Below, one piece after another: positions 17,437-24,969 of a DNA stretch of 40,920 nt. How positions within the stretch are numbered: the first letter of the stretch is position 1; each line of letters starts with the position of its first letter. A program made the translations under genes and the position numbers. The notes beneath the pieces are model-generated. The model did not search any database, had not been told where the DNA came from, and worked only from the letters and a program-made list of their open reading frames with translations. The DNA is from a virus, in IMG/VR virus record IMGVR_UViG_3300042888_001929, positions 1-40,920 of that record, one strand, 5' to 3'.

Positions 17437-18528
17437 TTTTAATAGACCTTTAATTCTATTTATATTTTCTTCTATTTTTTTAGGGTCTTTCTTTTCAAAA
17501 GATTTTTTTAAATTTCTATATGAATTAATGAAAAGTTTTGAATATTCGTTTTTACCATATAAATCACTGTCTTTATCCTTTTCTTTATTCTTGTCTTTAC
17601 CTTTTGATTTTTTTTCTTTATCTGTATTAATATTTTCTCTGTTTTTATTTAAATCGTACAAAGTAACTTTAACATCTGAATCTGTTTTACCTATTGTTGT
17701 TCCTTTACTAACAGATTGACCCTTTTGAACTAAAGGTGTTGAAATACCACAGTATTCTAAATACCCCACGTCACTACCATTATCAAATTTAATAACAATT
17801 TGATTATCACAATTTGAATTATAATAACTTGTTATTACACCCTCCACAGGACTTTTAATCTTTGAGTTATTTTCTTTTGGTATTACAATTGAACCGTATC
17901 TTGATTCTATATTATTACCAAAACTTGAATATACTTTTTCTTCATTAATCCCAACAGCGTTTAATATGGATTTACCAATTTCTCTTGCGAATGAACCAGC
18001 CTTTTCAGTACTTGACGATGTATTGTCTGAAGAAGTTTTTGGTTCCTCACTTGTAGATGAAGTAATATTTGATATGTGAACGTGGTTATCATGGTTTGGA
18101 AATCCAAAAGTTAAAACTGACTTAGGGTTACTTGATCCTTCGGCATTTTTGGTATAACCCATTGAAACTAATGCACTAACTAATTTGTCGGCATCAGCTC
18201 TATTTGAAGGACTAACGGATTTACCATTAATTATTGCAATATCAACAGCGTTTCCTGATGGGTGTCTACTTGCATTACCGCTTTTAGTTTTTTTACCATG
18301 GCCACTTACTGCGGTTGTAATATCTACTTTAAGACCAACGGACTTTGCAGCGACTTGAATATCCCGTAAAAGGGTGGTGTTAATATTGTCAGATGAAGGA
18401 TTACCATCACCAATACTTTTAAAATCCACGTTATCGTATACATCAATGGCTTCAGACACATTCTTATTTTCAAGAATTGTATCATAAAGTGATATTATAT
18501 CTTTAATTAATTTTGTTTGACTACTCAT
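17434..18528 (-). CDS. Cell-wall hydrolase: M15-type peptidase plus M23-like domain
   Basis: 364 residues. The N-terminal domain carries the M15/DD-carboxypeptidase zinc pattern: SRHPSGNAVD (H89, D96) and NHDNHVHIS (H149, H151). A Ser/Thr-rich linker follows. The C-terminal region (about 215-290) resembles an M23/lysostaphin-type fold (SPVEGVITSYY, GQSVSKGTTIGKT) but lacks the usual HxH pair (YLEYCG there), so that domain is probably binding-only. A Lys/Asp-rich low-complexity stretch precedes the helical C-terminus. There is no signal peptide. It is likely an endolysin or tail-associated peptidoglycan hydrolase. A TATTTATA motif lies 4 nt before the start. Confidence 0.78.
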   Translation of the reverse strand: MSSQTKLIKDIISLYDTILENKNVSEAIDVYDNVDFKSIGDGNPSSDNINTTLLRDIQVAAKSVGLKVDITTAVSGHGKKTKSGNASRHPSGNAVDIAIINGKSVSPSNRADADKLVSALVSMGYTKNAEGSSNPKSVLTFGFPNHDNHVHISNITSSTSEEPKTSSDNTSSSTEKAGSFAREIGKSILNAVGINEEKVYSSFGNNIESRYGSIVIPKENNSKIKSPVEGVITSYYNSNCDNQIVIKFDNGSDVGYLEYCGISTPLVQKGQSVSKGTTIGKTDSDVKVTLYDLNKNRENINTDKEKKSKGKDKNKEKDKDSDLYGKNEYSKLFINSYRNLKKSFEKKDPKKIEENINRIKGLLK

Positions 18529-18532
18529 ATAA

Positions 18533-18540
18533 TATAAATA
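18533..18540 (-). promoter_or_regulatory. TATTTATA late-type motif (minus strand)
   Basis: Reads TATTTATA on the minus strand, 4 nt before the hydrolase start codon. Confidence 0.5.
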
Positions 18541-18561
18541 GTTTATTATAAATAAAAAAAA

Positions 18562-18580
18562 AACCGACTAATTGTCGGTT
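18562..18580 (-). terminator. Rho-independent terminator (minus strand)
   Basis: AACCGAC/GTCGGTT with a 5-nt loop, followed on the minus strand by a long T-run. It ends the PspC operon and overlaps the end of the 42-codon gene. Confidence 0.85.
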
Positions 18581-18696
18581 CTTTTGGTGTAAGTTAATCT
18601 GTTAACTTCAGGTTTAATAACCACATCAGATTTAATTTTTTTAGATTTAAATATTAATTTAAAAAAATTTACAAATATTTCTTTTATTTTTTTCAT
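18568..18696 (-). CDS. Small basic hypothetical protein
   Basis: 42 residues, MKKIKEIFVNFFKLIFKSKK followed by a polar tail. The ATG overlaps the TGA of the PspC gene (ATGA), which supports translation. The N-terminus is an amphipathic basic helix that could sit on the membrane beside PspC. No family recognised. Confidence 0.55.
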   Translation of the reverse strand: MKKIKEIFVNFFKLIFKSKKIKSDVVIKPEVNRLTYTKRTDN

Positions 18697-18875
18697 ACTA
18701 TTTTGTTTGGTGTTGATATCCATAGTAATAAATATGTAAAAATGATTGGAAATGGTGTAAACATTAAAACAACAAATAAAATCCTAATTAGTGAATCATC
18801 AATATTAAAATAATTTCCTAATCCTCCACATACACCACCAATTATTCCTGAATTTGACCTACATAGTTTTTTCAT
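18693..18875 (-). CDS. PspC-domain membrane protein
   Basis: 60 residues. MKKLCRSNSGIIGGVCGGLG, then NYFNIDDSLIRI and a hydrophobic segment LFVVLMFTPFPIIFTYLLLW. This matches the PspC core (RS...IGGVCGGLAxYF-ID-xLxR), a membrane-stress domain of bacterial phage-shock systems. A phage copy may dampen or mimic the host membrane-stress response, for example around lysis. It is ATGA-coupled to the downstream 42-codon gene. Confidence 0.88.
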   Translation of the reverse strand: MKKLCRSNSGIIGGVCGGLGNYFNIDDSLIRILFVVLMFTPFPIIFTYLLLWISTPNKIV

Positions 18876-18879
18876 AAAT

Positions 18880-19065
18880 TTAATTAAAATTTTTATTATT
18901 TAGTTCTTTAATAGTTAAATCATTATTTTTCCAACTTTTCCAATTTTCAAAATCTTTCAAATCTTCTAATGTTTTTTCATGGACCAAAACAAACCCTTCG
19001 GGAGCGATATTAGATAATTTTAACATCGGACCTTCTTTTTTTAAAATTTCTTTAATATTAATCAT
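18880..19065 (-). CDS. Hypothetical small protein
   Basis: 61 residues, with PMLKLSNIAPEGFVLVHEKT in the middle and a charged helical C-terminus. It overlaps the end of the HAD gene by 8 nt and precedes PspC by 4 nt, so it belongs to the same minus-strand operon. No function recognised. Confidence 0.65.
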   Translation of the reverse strand: MINIKEILKKEGPMLKLSNIAPEGFVLVHEKTLEDLKDFENWKSWKNNDLTIKELNNKNFN

Positions 19066-19633
19066 TTAAAAATTTGATTACTTTTTCTTTTATTCCCGAT
19101 TGTTTGATCCCTTCATTACCATTTGGAGTTAAGACAAAGTTATCCAACCCCCAATCCTTCCAAGATTCCCCATTTTTACCCATGTTCAAATCATCAATTG
19201 AGACCCAATGAGTAATCTCAGGATGGTCATGTAGGTATTGTTTAATTTCAATAACTCGACTCATTTCCAAATCCCATTTTGGGTTCCAAACCCAAACATC
19301 TTTATTATACCAAGTACAATTACCTAGATTTAATGTAAATGCGATAGGTTTTTTAATAATCCCTTTGGATTCATAATATTTACCCATCTCTTCAAGAGTT
19401 GCAAAATTTTTCCAATCTGATGAAACCACAATTTCTGCTCCTGTTTCTTCCAAAATTTCGTTAAGGATGTTAATCGCCTTTTGATTGAAATTATCAAAAC
19501 GATATTCAAGTGGTATTTCATTCATTGAGATGGATGTATTCCGTTCACCCCATTTTTTTTGTTTCTTATGTCGACTTCCCCATTCGGTTAATAAACAAAT
19601 TACACCGTCATGATCTAAAAATATAACTTTCAT
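19058..19633 (-). CDS. HAD-superfamily phosphatase (RNA-repair HAD type)
   Basis: 191 residues. Motif I is FLDHDGV at 5-11 (nucleophile and acid/base Asp). Motif II is in EIVVSSDWKN near 67-76, and SIDDLNMG near 144-151 gives motif IV. The VVSS-WK pattern and overall length fit the HAD domain of Swiss-army-knife RNA repair proteins, which is expected to remove phosphates from nucleic-acid ends. With the cREC protein at 565-972 it makes a second candidate RNA end-processing enzyme. A strong promoter lies 4 nt before its ATG, so the mRNA is probably leaderless. Confidence 0.75.
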   Translation of the reverse strand: MKVIFLDHDGVICLLTEWGSRHKKQKKWGERNTSISMNEIPLEYRFDNFNQKAINILNEILEETGAEIVVSSDWKNFATLEEMGKYYESKGIIKKPIAFTLNLGNCTWYNKDVWVWNPKWDLEMSRVIEIKQYLHDHPEITHWVSIDDLNMGKNGESWKDWGLDNFVLTPNGNEGIKQSGIKEKVIKFLND

Positions 19634-19637
19634 AAAG

Positions 19638-19668
19638 CAAAGATAAGATATTTATACTTAAATACAAA
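19638..19668 (-). promoter_or_regulatory. Bacteroidota-type promoter (minus strand)
   Basis: On the minus strand, TTTG (19668-19665), 19-nt spacer, TATCTTTG (19645-19638), only 4 nt before the HAD gene ATG. This predicts a leaderless mRNA. Confidence 0.75.
19649..19656 (+). promoter_or_regulatory. TATTTATA late-type motif
   Basis: Plus-strand TATTTATA, 50 nt upstream of ATG 19707 and inside the spacer of the opposing HAD promoter. The two promoters could interfere. Confidence 0.35.
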
Positions 19669-19706
19669 GCTTAGTCGCATAAATTTTTAATGCACACATA
19701 TGGACG

Positions 19707-19931
19707 ATGACAGTAGAAAACAAAACTTGGAGGAGGGTATTCCAAGACAATTTATCCCAACTATTTCTAATGATAGCACTATTCTTCAATCCTTTTGGGT
19801 TCGATGCTGTTCAGTATGGACTAATCTTATGGACAGGAAGTTTATGGAAAGCCAACTTTGTGTTGTATTGTGTTGCGGTAGTATTTTTTGGATTATATAT
19901 CTACTTTCGCAGATTATCTAAAAAACCTTAA
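19707..19931 (+). CDS. Small two-span membrane protein
   Basis: 74 residues with hydrophobic segments QLFLMIALFFNPFGFDAVQY and ANFVLYCVAVVFFGLYIYF, ending in a basic RRLSKKP. The stop overlaps the end of the convergent minus-strand gene by 4 nt. No family recognised. Confidence 0.65.
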   Translation: MTVENKTWRRVFQDNLSQLFLMIALFFNPFGFDAVQYGLILWTGSLWKANFVLYCVAVVFFGLYIYFRRLSKKP

Positions 19932-21445
19932 AGCTCACTTAATTGTCCTGATTTGAATGCCTCAAAATTCGGACCTTTTTTCAAATAAAACTGATTACCT
20001 TTTTTGTCGTAATCTAATATTCCTGCTAATCTTGCTGAGTTAAATAACCCACTTAGTTGTCCTCTAAATGCTGATGGTATCTGCCAATTATTTTGATTTT
20101 TATGAGAATAGTATGGTTTTCCGTTAACGTCTTTTTTCTGTAGTGAACCTATATCAACTAAAAAATCTAATTTTGTTCCTTTGTTATCTGAGTCTAAATA
20201 ATCAACTAGTTTTTTAATTAATCCAGAATCTTTTCTTTTAAATGTGAATCCGTAACTACTTCTATTTGGAGTCCAAGTTGACTTTCCTCCGTGAACTAAA
20301 GACATAAATTCAGGAGATTGTTTCATTTTATCAACAACCCTCCTAGTGATTTGATAGTTTATATCTTCAGATATTTTTTTAATCTCATTATCGGTTTGGA
20401 GTTTTGGTATATTATATTCTAAGTTAAAATCTAACTTTTCAATATGTAAATCAAAGTCAAGAGTGGTATTACTATCATCCCAACTAAATCCGATACTAAG
20501 AACTAAAAGAGAGGGGTAGTTAATATCATAATTTAAAACAATCATAACCGTATATTGGTCAACATATTCACCATCAATAGAAATGTTCATCTCCATTGCT
20601 GCGTGATTTGTCATATCATCATTAATATCTAATGGTAATAATAGATTTGGGTTAGAATACTCAATTCCGACTGATTCTTTAGTTTTTAATTCTCCACTCA
20701 CAGTATATAAACCTTCACTAAAAAGTTTTTCAAATAAATCGTATTTTGATTTAAGAACACTTTCCTCGTAATTTTTTCTAACCAGCTCAATAACTTTTGG
20801 TGCTCCAAGACTAAAAATATCTTGTTCTCTTGAGCTCATTGGAGTGTCTGTCGCGTCATACCAAGTTTCTGTATTGGGTGTTATATGTATTGCTATCTTA
20901 TAAAACTTATTTGATTGGTCAAAATTCTTTAATATTATGTAATATAATCCCTGGTTACCAATTGTATGGGTTTCAAAATAAGATGATTGACTTTCCATTG
21001 CGGTGCACCATCTTGTACCAGCACCATATTTACAAGATGCTCTATAAGTTAATGGTTTAACTATTAAAATATTCTTATCTTCAAATATTTTTTCCGCTCC
21101 TGATGCATCAAACTTATTTAATTGTGATTTTGAAGATGTGATATGTGACTGTATCGCATTTTTTAATCTATCAAGGTTGTATTGATTAATATCTTTAATT
21201 TCTAAAGATTGTTTGAATCTGTCAAAATCTTTAACAAGTTCTATCGCGTCGTCAATTTCCTCATTGGATGTGTTTGGGTGTAATTCTCGTAATACGAAAT
21301 CGGCATATTTGAAATTGGTATCTGCTAAATCAGAAATACCTAAAATAAAATCCAATGTTTCAGGATATTCTTTAAATTTATTAGAGTATTTTTTTCGTAA
21401 ATCTTCTTTACGACCTTCTTTTATAAGGATTGGAGTTAATCTCAT
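19928..21445 (-). CDS. Large phage protein, paralog of 22059-23873
   Basis: 505 residues from ATG 21445 (3 nt after a TATTTATA motif); an upstream in-frame start at 21481 lies before the motif. It shares with 22059-23873 the N-terminus IKEGRKEDLRKKY and a core reading LTYRASCKYGAGTRWCTA then YYIILK. This AS-C-YGA-T-WCTA core is common in large phages and of unknown function; the paired Cys and Trp suggest a conserved site. The C-terminal half is beta-rich and different from the paralog. It lies back-to-back with the tmRNA terminator. Confidence 0.75.
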   Translation of the reverse strand: MRLTPILIKEGRKEDLRKKYSNKFKEYPETLDFILGISDLADTNFKYADFVLRELHPNTSNEEIDDAIELVKDFDRFKQSLEIKDINQYNLDRLKNAIQSHITSSKSQLNKFDASGAEKIFEDKNILIVKPLTYRASCKYGAGTRWCTAMESQSSYFETHTIGNQGLYYIILKNFDQSNKFYKIAIHITPNTETWYDATDTPMSSREQDIFSLGAPKVIELVRKNYEESVLKSKYDLFEKLFSEGLYTVSGELKTKESVGIEYSNPNLLLPLDINDDMTNHAAMEMNISIDGEYVDQYTVMIVLNYDINYPSLLVLSIGFSWDDSNTTLDFDLHIEKLDFNLEYNIPKLQTDNEIKKISEDINYQITRRVVDKMKQSPEFMSLVHGGKSTWTPNRSSYGFTFKRKDSGLIKKLVDYLDSDNKGTKLDFLVDIGSLQKKDVNGKPYYSHKNQNNWQIPSAFRGQLSGLFNSARLAGILDYDKKGNQFYLKKGPNFEAFKSGQLSEL

Positions 21446-21448
21446 ATA

Positions 21449-21456
21449 TATAAATA
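21449..21456 (-). promoter_or_regulatory. TATTTATA late-type motif (minus strand)
   Basis: Minus-strand TATTTATA, 3 nt before ATG 21445. Confidence 0.5.
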
Positions 21457-21464
21457 TATGGGAA

Positions 21465-21496
21465 ACAAAAAACCCCATCACAAGGACAGGGTTTTA
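21465..21496 (-). terminator. Terminator of the tmRNA gene
   Basis: On the minus strand AAAACCC pairs with GGGTTTT (21495-21489 with 21475-21469), followed by T residues. It starts 10 nt after the tmRNA 3' end. Confidence 0.7.
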
Positions 21497-21505
21497 TGTT
21501 AAATG

Positions 21506-21893
21506 TGGAGTAGCGCGGATTCGAACCGCGGTCTTCCCTACTCAATAATAAATGACTACACGTTTAGGATAATGTTTGCTAACATTCCAAAATTCACAAT
21601 TCCCTTATTTTTAAAGTGGTTCGGTTTACTGAGAACTAATCCTCCACTTGTTTCTTTTAGGATAGAAACCACACCCTATAGAGATTTATGTTCCAAGGTT
21701 AATATCTCCCCGACCTGAATATAGTTTTGCTTACGCTACTTCTACAAGCTCATCTTGTTTTACAAGACCTAATAGAGCCATTTTGTTTAACACGTTGCCG
21801 TATAATTGTTATTACCATAGATTTAAGTGATAGGAAACATCTCACTACGTGCCACCGATTACAGACATATGAAATCAATTGCCTTTCTACCCC
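21506..21893 (-). ncRNA. ssrA: tmRNA (transfer-messenger RNA)
   Basis: Read on the minus strand. Acceptor GGGGTAG (5' end, 21893-21887) pairs with CTACTCC (21513-21507), discriminator A. The T arm is GCGG-TTCGAAT-CCGC, preceded by CTAAACGTGTAGT, which matches the conserved CUAAGCAUGUAG of tmRNAs. Near the 5' side, CACGTAGTGAG and CACTTAAATCT match Bacteroides tmRNA as I know it. An internal reading frame at 21799-21731 starts GGC (aligned with the Bacteroides resume codon) and ends ...DELVEVA then TAA, giving a 22-residue tag. It would rescue stalled ribosomes and tag the nascent chain for proteolysis. Encoded length is 388 nt. Confidence 0.9.
21731..21799 (-). other. tmRNA proteolysis-tag reading frame
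   Basis: 22 sense codons from GGC to TAA: begins GNVLNKMALL and ends KQDELVEVA. The hydrophobic C-terminal VA replaces the usual LAA. If translation instead resumes at the internal GCT the tag is ALLGL...VEVA (15 residues); alignment with Bacteroides favours GGC. Confidence 0.75.
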
Positions 21894-21997
21894 ATAAATT
21901 AAAGAACTTAAAAATCACTTTCGCCCCCTGTATAGACTTTCGTCGGATGTTTAAGGTCAGCCTTAACTATTAAGGGAGCCACCCGTGATTTGTTGTA

Positions 21998-22028
21998 CAA
22001 AGGTAATAATAAATATGGAAATTCCAAA
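21998..22028 (-). promoter_or_regulatory. Bacteroidota-type promoter of the tmRNA gene
   Basis: On the minus strand, TTTG (22028-22025), 19-nt spacer, TACCTTTG (22005-21998). It gives an approximately 100-nt leader (21894-21992) with CCTTA-ATAGT-TAAGG and GAC-GAAA-GTC hairpins that must be removed, probably by RNase P. Confidence 0.72.
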
Positions 22029-22037
22029 CAAATATGG

Positions 22038-22045
22038 TATTTATA
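22038..22045 (+). promoter_or_regulatory. TATTTATA late-type motif
   Basis: 13 nt upstream of the GTG start at 22059 and adjacent to the divergent tmRNA promoter. Confidence 0.45.
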
Positions 22046-22058
22046 ATAAAAATCAACG

Positions 22059-23873
22059 GTGATAATAATAGAAGGTAAAAAAGAAGATGTTTCAAAACGT
22101 CTAAAACAGAGGTTTGAATACGATAGTTCATTCATTGACCGTATGCTATCTGTAGACCCAACAGGGTACAAATACGTTGATTATATTGCTAAACAACTTG
22201 AAAAATTAATCCCACAACTTGCAGGACGAAAGGGTGGTCTTAATATAACACAACAAGATGCAATCAAAGACATCTTATCAATGGTTATTCCATGGTTTCA
22301 TAATAATGTTAATAGAATAACTGAAGACGATATTTGGAAAGCGGAAACAATTTTTAGAGAACAAAATGGTATGGTACCAAATATTGAAGGGATTGCCAAA
22401 TCATTTAAAGACATTGCCCAGTATGAAGATCCTGAGTTTATTAAAACTTTGATGGATATTATTGATTCTAAAAAAACCGAAAGAGAAAAAGAAAGGGAGT
22501 TAAAGAGTCAGGCTGAGAGATTATATGAAGATGATGATGTATTGGTGATTAGACCAAAATCATATGCAGCATCATGTTATTATGGTGCAAACACAAAATG
22601 GTGTACTGCCGGTAAGGGAAGTTCGGGTTATTATGATAGGTATGCCAATAGAGGTTTGTTATATTACTTTATTAAGAAAAAAGAAAATAAGAAAATGGCC
22701 TTATACAGAAATACAGAAGATAGAACAAATGAAGTCTATAATGCCCAAGATACTGAAGTAACTGTGAATGATTTAAGAGAGACCTTCCCAAATCAAAATG
22801 ATTTAATTGACGATTTAATAGGTGTTGGAGAATTTATTAAAACACTTAGAGAGTTTTCCAAAGGTAAAATTGATTCTCGTGAATTGGAAGATTCTGACGA
22901 AGCAATTCTTAAAGTTAAACCTTCAGACCCATTAGGACAAAGTACAATTATAATTGATTTTGGAGACGATACAAAATTCTTTAAATCACTAGACATATCT
23001 GAAGACGACCAATGGTTTTTAAATGGAATAAATTCACATTATGGTAGTTATGAATTTATGGATTCATATCAAGTAGAACAAGATTTTAAAGAAGGTTATG
23101 TAGTCTATGGTGACCTCAATAAAGAAAATAAGGAAAAGTTAAAAGAAATTGCCGAATTAATATTACCAGGGGAAGAATTTGATTTGGATAACGACGAATA
23201 TAGAGTTAGATTATCGGAAACATTATTAAATTTATTTGATGATGAAATGGATTGGATTCTTGGTGATTATGTTTCCGAAAAGAATAGTGAGATGCAAACA
23301 ACCGCTCAAACATCAATTGAAAAAGAAATTAATAGTTTTTTGGAATCTATTGGGTTTGTACTTTTTAGAGATTACGACCAAATTGCAACTACCGCAGCCA
23401 ATTTATTAATGTGGTCCGCAAGATTACAACTACCAAAAATAGATATAATATCTTTATTTAATCAAATAATTGAATATTCAGGCACTAGACGACTAGGTGG
23501 TTGGTCTGAAGATTCATATGAATATCAAGATTATGATAATTTTGATTTAGTATCTTTTAATAACTCTGTTGAACGTCAATTTGAAAAAATTTTAGAAAAA
23601 CTTGATGAGGATGAAGATGCTGGTGGAGAGAAAATTAAAGAGTTTTTAGGGTTTAGAGGTAGAATTGTTAAAAAATTTGGATTAAATAAATGGAACAAAT
23701 TGCCTAGTGATAAAACTGTTTCATTTAAAGTTGAAGGGTTTGACCGAGAAGAAATGAAAGTTATTATTCGTGTTGAAAAACAATATAAAGGTATGAGACA
23801 ATTAAAATTGTCTGAAGAAAATTTCAATAATTTATTATATTCCCCACAATTATTTGATTTATTTGAAGTTTAA
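22059..23873 (+). CDS. Large phage protein with AS-C-YGA-T-WCTA core
   Basis: 604 residues with a GTG start at 22059. N-terminus IIIEGKKEDVSKRLKQRF; central motif KSYAASCYYGANTKWCTAGK followed by YDRYANRGLLYYFIKKKENK. It is a paralog of the minus-strand gene on the other side of the tmRNA. The remaining length is helical and acidic. The family is widespread in large phages without assigned function. Late-type motif upstream, so probably virion-associated or late; this is inference. Confidence 0.75.
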   Translation: MIIIEGKKEDVSKRLKQRFEYDSSFIDRMLSVDPTGYKYVDYIAKQLEKLIPQLAGRKGGLNITQQDAIKDILSMVIPWFHNNVNRITEDDIWKAETIFREQNGMVPNIEGIAKSFKDIAQYEDPEFIKTLMDIIDSKKTEREKERELKSQAERLYEDDDVLVIRPKSYAASCYYGANTKWCTAGKGSSGYYDRYANRGLLYYFIKKKENKKMALYRNTEDRTNEVYNAQDTEVTVNDLRETFPNQNDLIDDLIGVGEFIKTLREFSKGKIDSRELEDSDEAILKVKPSDPLGQSTIIIDFGDDTKFFKSLDISEDDQWFLNGINSHYGSYEFMDSYQVEQDFKEGYVVYGDLNKENKEKLKEIAELILPGEEFDLDNDEYRVRLSETLLNLFDDEMDWILGDYVSEKNSEMQTTAQTSIEKEINSFLESIGFVLFRDYDQIATTAANLLMWSARLQLPKIDIISLFNQIIEYSGTRRLGGWSEDSYEYQDYDNFDLVSFNNSVERQFEKILEKLDEDEDAGGEKIKEFLGFRGRIVKKFGLNKWNKLPSDKTVSFKVEGFDREEMKVIIRVEKQYKGMRQLKLSEENFNNLLYSPQLFDLFEV

Positions 23874-23893
23874 GAATAAATTTCTTATATTTG
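23862..23893 (+). promoter_or_regulatory. Bacteroidota-type promoter, leaderless output
   Basis: TTTG at 23862-23865, 20-nt spacer, TATATTTG at 23886-23893, ending 4 nt before ATG 23898. Confidence 0.72.
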
Positions 23894-23897
23894 CTTC

Positions 23898-24737
23898 ATG
23901 AATAATTTAGAACTACTAAAAAACGTATTAAGCGTTCCAACTAAGACATATCAAGAAGAAAGAATGGTTGCGTTTTTGGTTAATTGGTTAACCGAAAATA
24001 ATATTACACATTTTGTTGATGAATATCATAACGTATATGCAACAAAACAAGAATCGTCAGAATTACCTGAAGATTTTTATTTCCCATGTGTTATTTCCCA
24101 TACTGACACCGTTCACAACATTGACACAATTAATATTAAGGAAGAAATGTTATTCAATGCTCAAGGAGAGGAAAAACTATCTTACAAAGCGTATAACGAC
24201 CAAGGAAACCCAACTGGTATTGGTGGTGATGACAAATGTGGTGTTTTTGCTTGTTTAACTTTACTACAAGAATTACCAAATGTTAAAGCCGCGTTCTTTG
24301 TATCCGAAGAAACTGGTTGTCATGGTTCACTTAAAGCGAGTAAAGAATTTTTTAAAAATGTTGGGTATGGAATTCAATTTGACGCACCTGAAAATTGGAT
24401 GATTACAGAAAAATGTTTTGGCCAAGTATTGTTTGACAGGGATACAGAATTTTTTGAGGCTTGTGATAAAGTTTTGACTGAAGGAATGAATCAAAATGAT
24501 ATGGAGTACATGGTTCACCCTTACACTGACGTATATGCCCTAAGAAGTAAGTTTAACTTCTCTTGTATTAACATTTCGATTGGATATTACAATTATCACA
24601 CAAAACATGAATATGTGGTAGTTGAAGATGTTTTTAACGGAATTGATCTGGGTAAGAAAATGATTGAAAACCTTGGGAATAAATTACACTACAAGAAATC
24701 AGTTAATTACGACTGGAAAACTCGGTTAGTATTTTAA
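23898..24737 (+). CDS. M20/PepT-like zinc aminopeptidase
   Basis: 279 residues. SHTDTVH at 67-73 (first zinc His and Asp), GIGGDDKCG at 107-115 (bridging Asp), SEETGCHGS at 136-144 (catalytic Glu pair), and YNYHTKHEYV near the C-terminus (last His ligand). This is the metal-site layout of M20-family peptidases. The lid/dimerisation domain is reduced, since the protein is shorter than the roughly 400 residues of PepT. It probably hydrolyses small peptides in the cytoplasm. A terminator (24745-24772) overlaps its end. Near the tmRNA and Clp genes it could recycle peptides from degraded proteins. Confidence 0.85.
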   Translation: MNNLELLKNVLSVPTKTYQEERMVAFLVNWLTENNITHFVDEYHNVYATKQESSELPEDFYFPCVISHTDTVHNIDTINIKEEMLFNAQGEEKLSYKAYNDQGNPTGIGGDDKCGVFACLTLLQELPNVKAAFFVSEETGCHGSLKASKEFFKNVGYGIQFDAPENWMITEKCFGQVLFDRDTEFFEACDKVLTEGMNQNDMEYMVHPYTDVYALRSKFNFSCINISIGYYNYHTKHEYVVVEDVFNGIDLGKKMIENLGNKLHYKKSVNYDWKTRLVF

Positions 24738-24922
24738 TTATAAGTCGGATGAGAAATTATCCGATTTTTTTTGTCTTTAGGTTCATTGTCATGACCACAT
24801 TTATGACAAATATATAGGTCATCACCACCATCAGAAATATCCCAACTATGTGGACACTCATCACATAAAACTTTACCGTCTTTAACGGTTTCTCTGATAA
24901 TTCTTCTGATTAACTCTTTCAT
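24734..24922 (-). CDS. Zinc-ribbon protein
   Basis: 62 residues from ATG 24922. Two CxxC pairs, CDECPHSWDISDGGDDLYIC and CHKCGHDN, make a zinc ribbon of a type repeatedly found at the ends of phage structural proteins. The basic N-terminal helix KELIRRIIRETV may bind nucleic acid. A TATTTATA motif lies 4 nt before the start. It overlaps the end of the peptidase gene by 4 nt, convergent. Confidence 0.75.
   Translation of the reverse strand: MKELIRRIIRETVKDGKVLCDECPHSWDISDGGDDLYICHKCGHDNEPKDKKNRIISHPTYN
24745..24772 (+). terminator. Rho-independent terminator
   Basis: TCGGAT/ATCCGA with an 8-nt loop and eight T residues. It ends the peptidase transcript and lies inside the 3' end of the opposing zinc-ribbon gene. 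Confidence 0.85.
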
Positions 24923-24926
24923 CAAA

Positions 24927-24934
24927 TATAAATA
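24927..24934 (-). promoter_or_regulatory. TATTTATA late-type motif (minus strand)
   Basis: Minus-strand TATTTATA, 4 nt before ATG 24922. Confidence 0.5.
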
Positions 24935-24939
24935 TATAA

Positions 24940-24966
24940 AAAAAGGGGGATTTTCATCCCCCTTCT
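24940..24966 (-). terminator. Terminator of the Clp ATPase gene
   Basis: AAGGGGGAT/ATCCCCCTT with loop TTTC; on the minus strand it is followed by a T-run. Confidence 0.88.
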
Positions 24967-24969
24967 TAA

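Noticed and set aside
21503-21718. 71-codon plus-strand ORF
   Set aside because: It is antisense to the tmRNA, whose conserved features explain the region.
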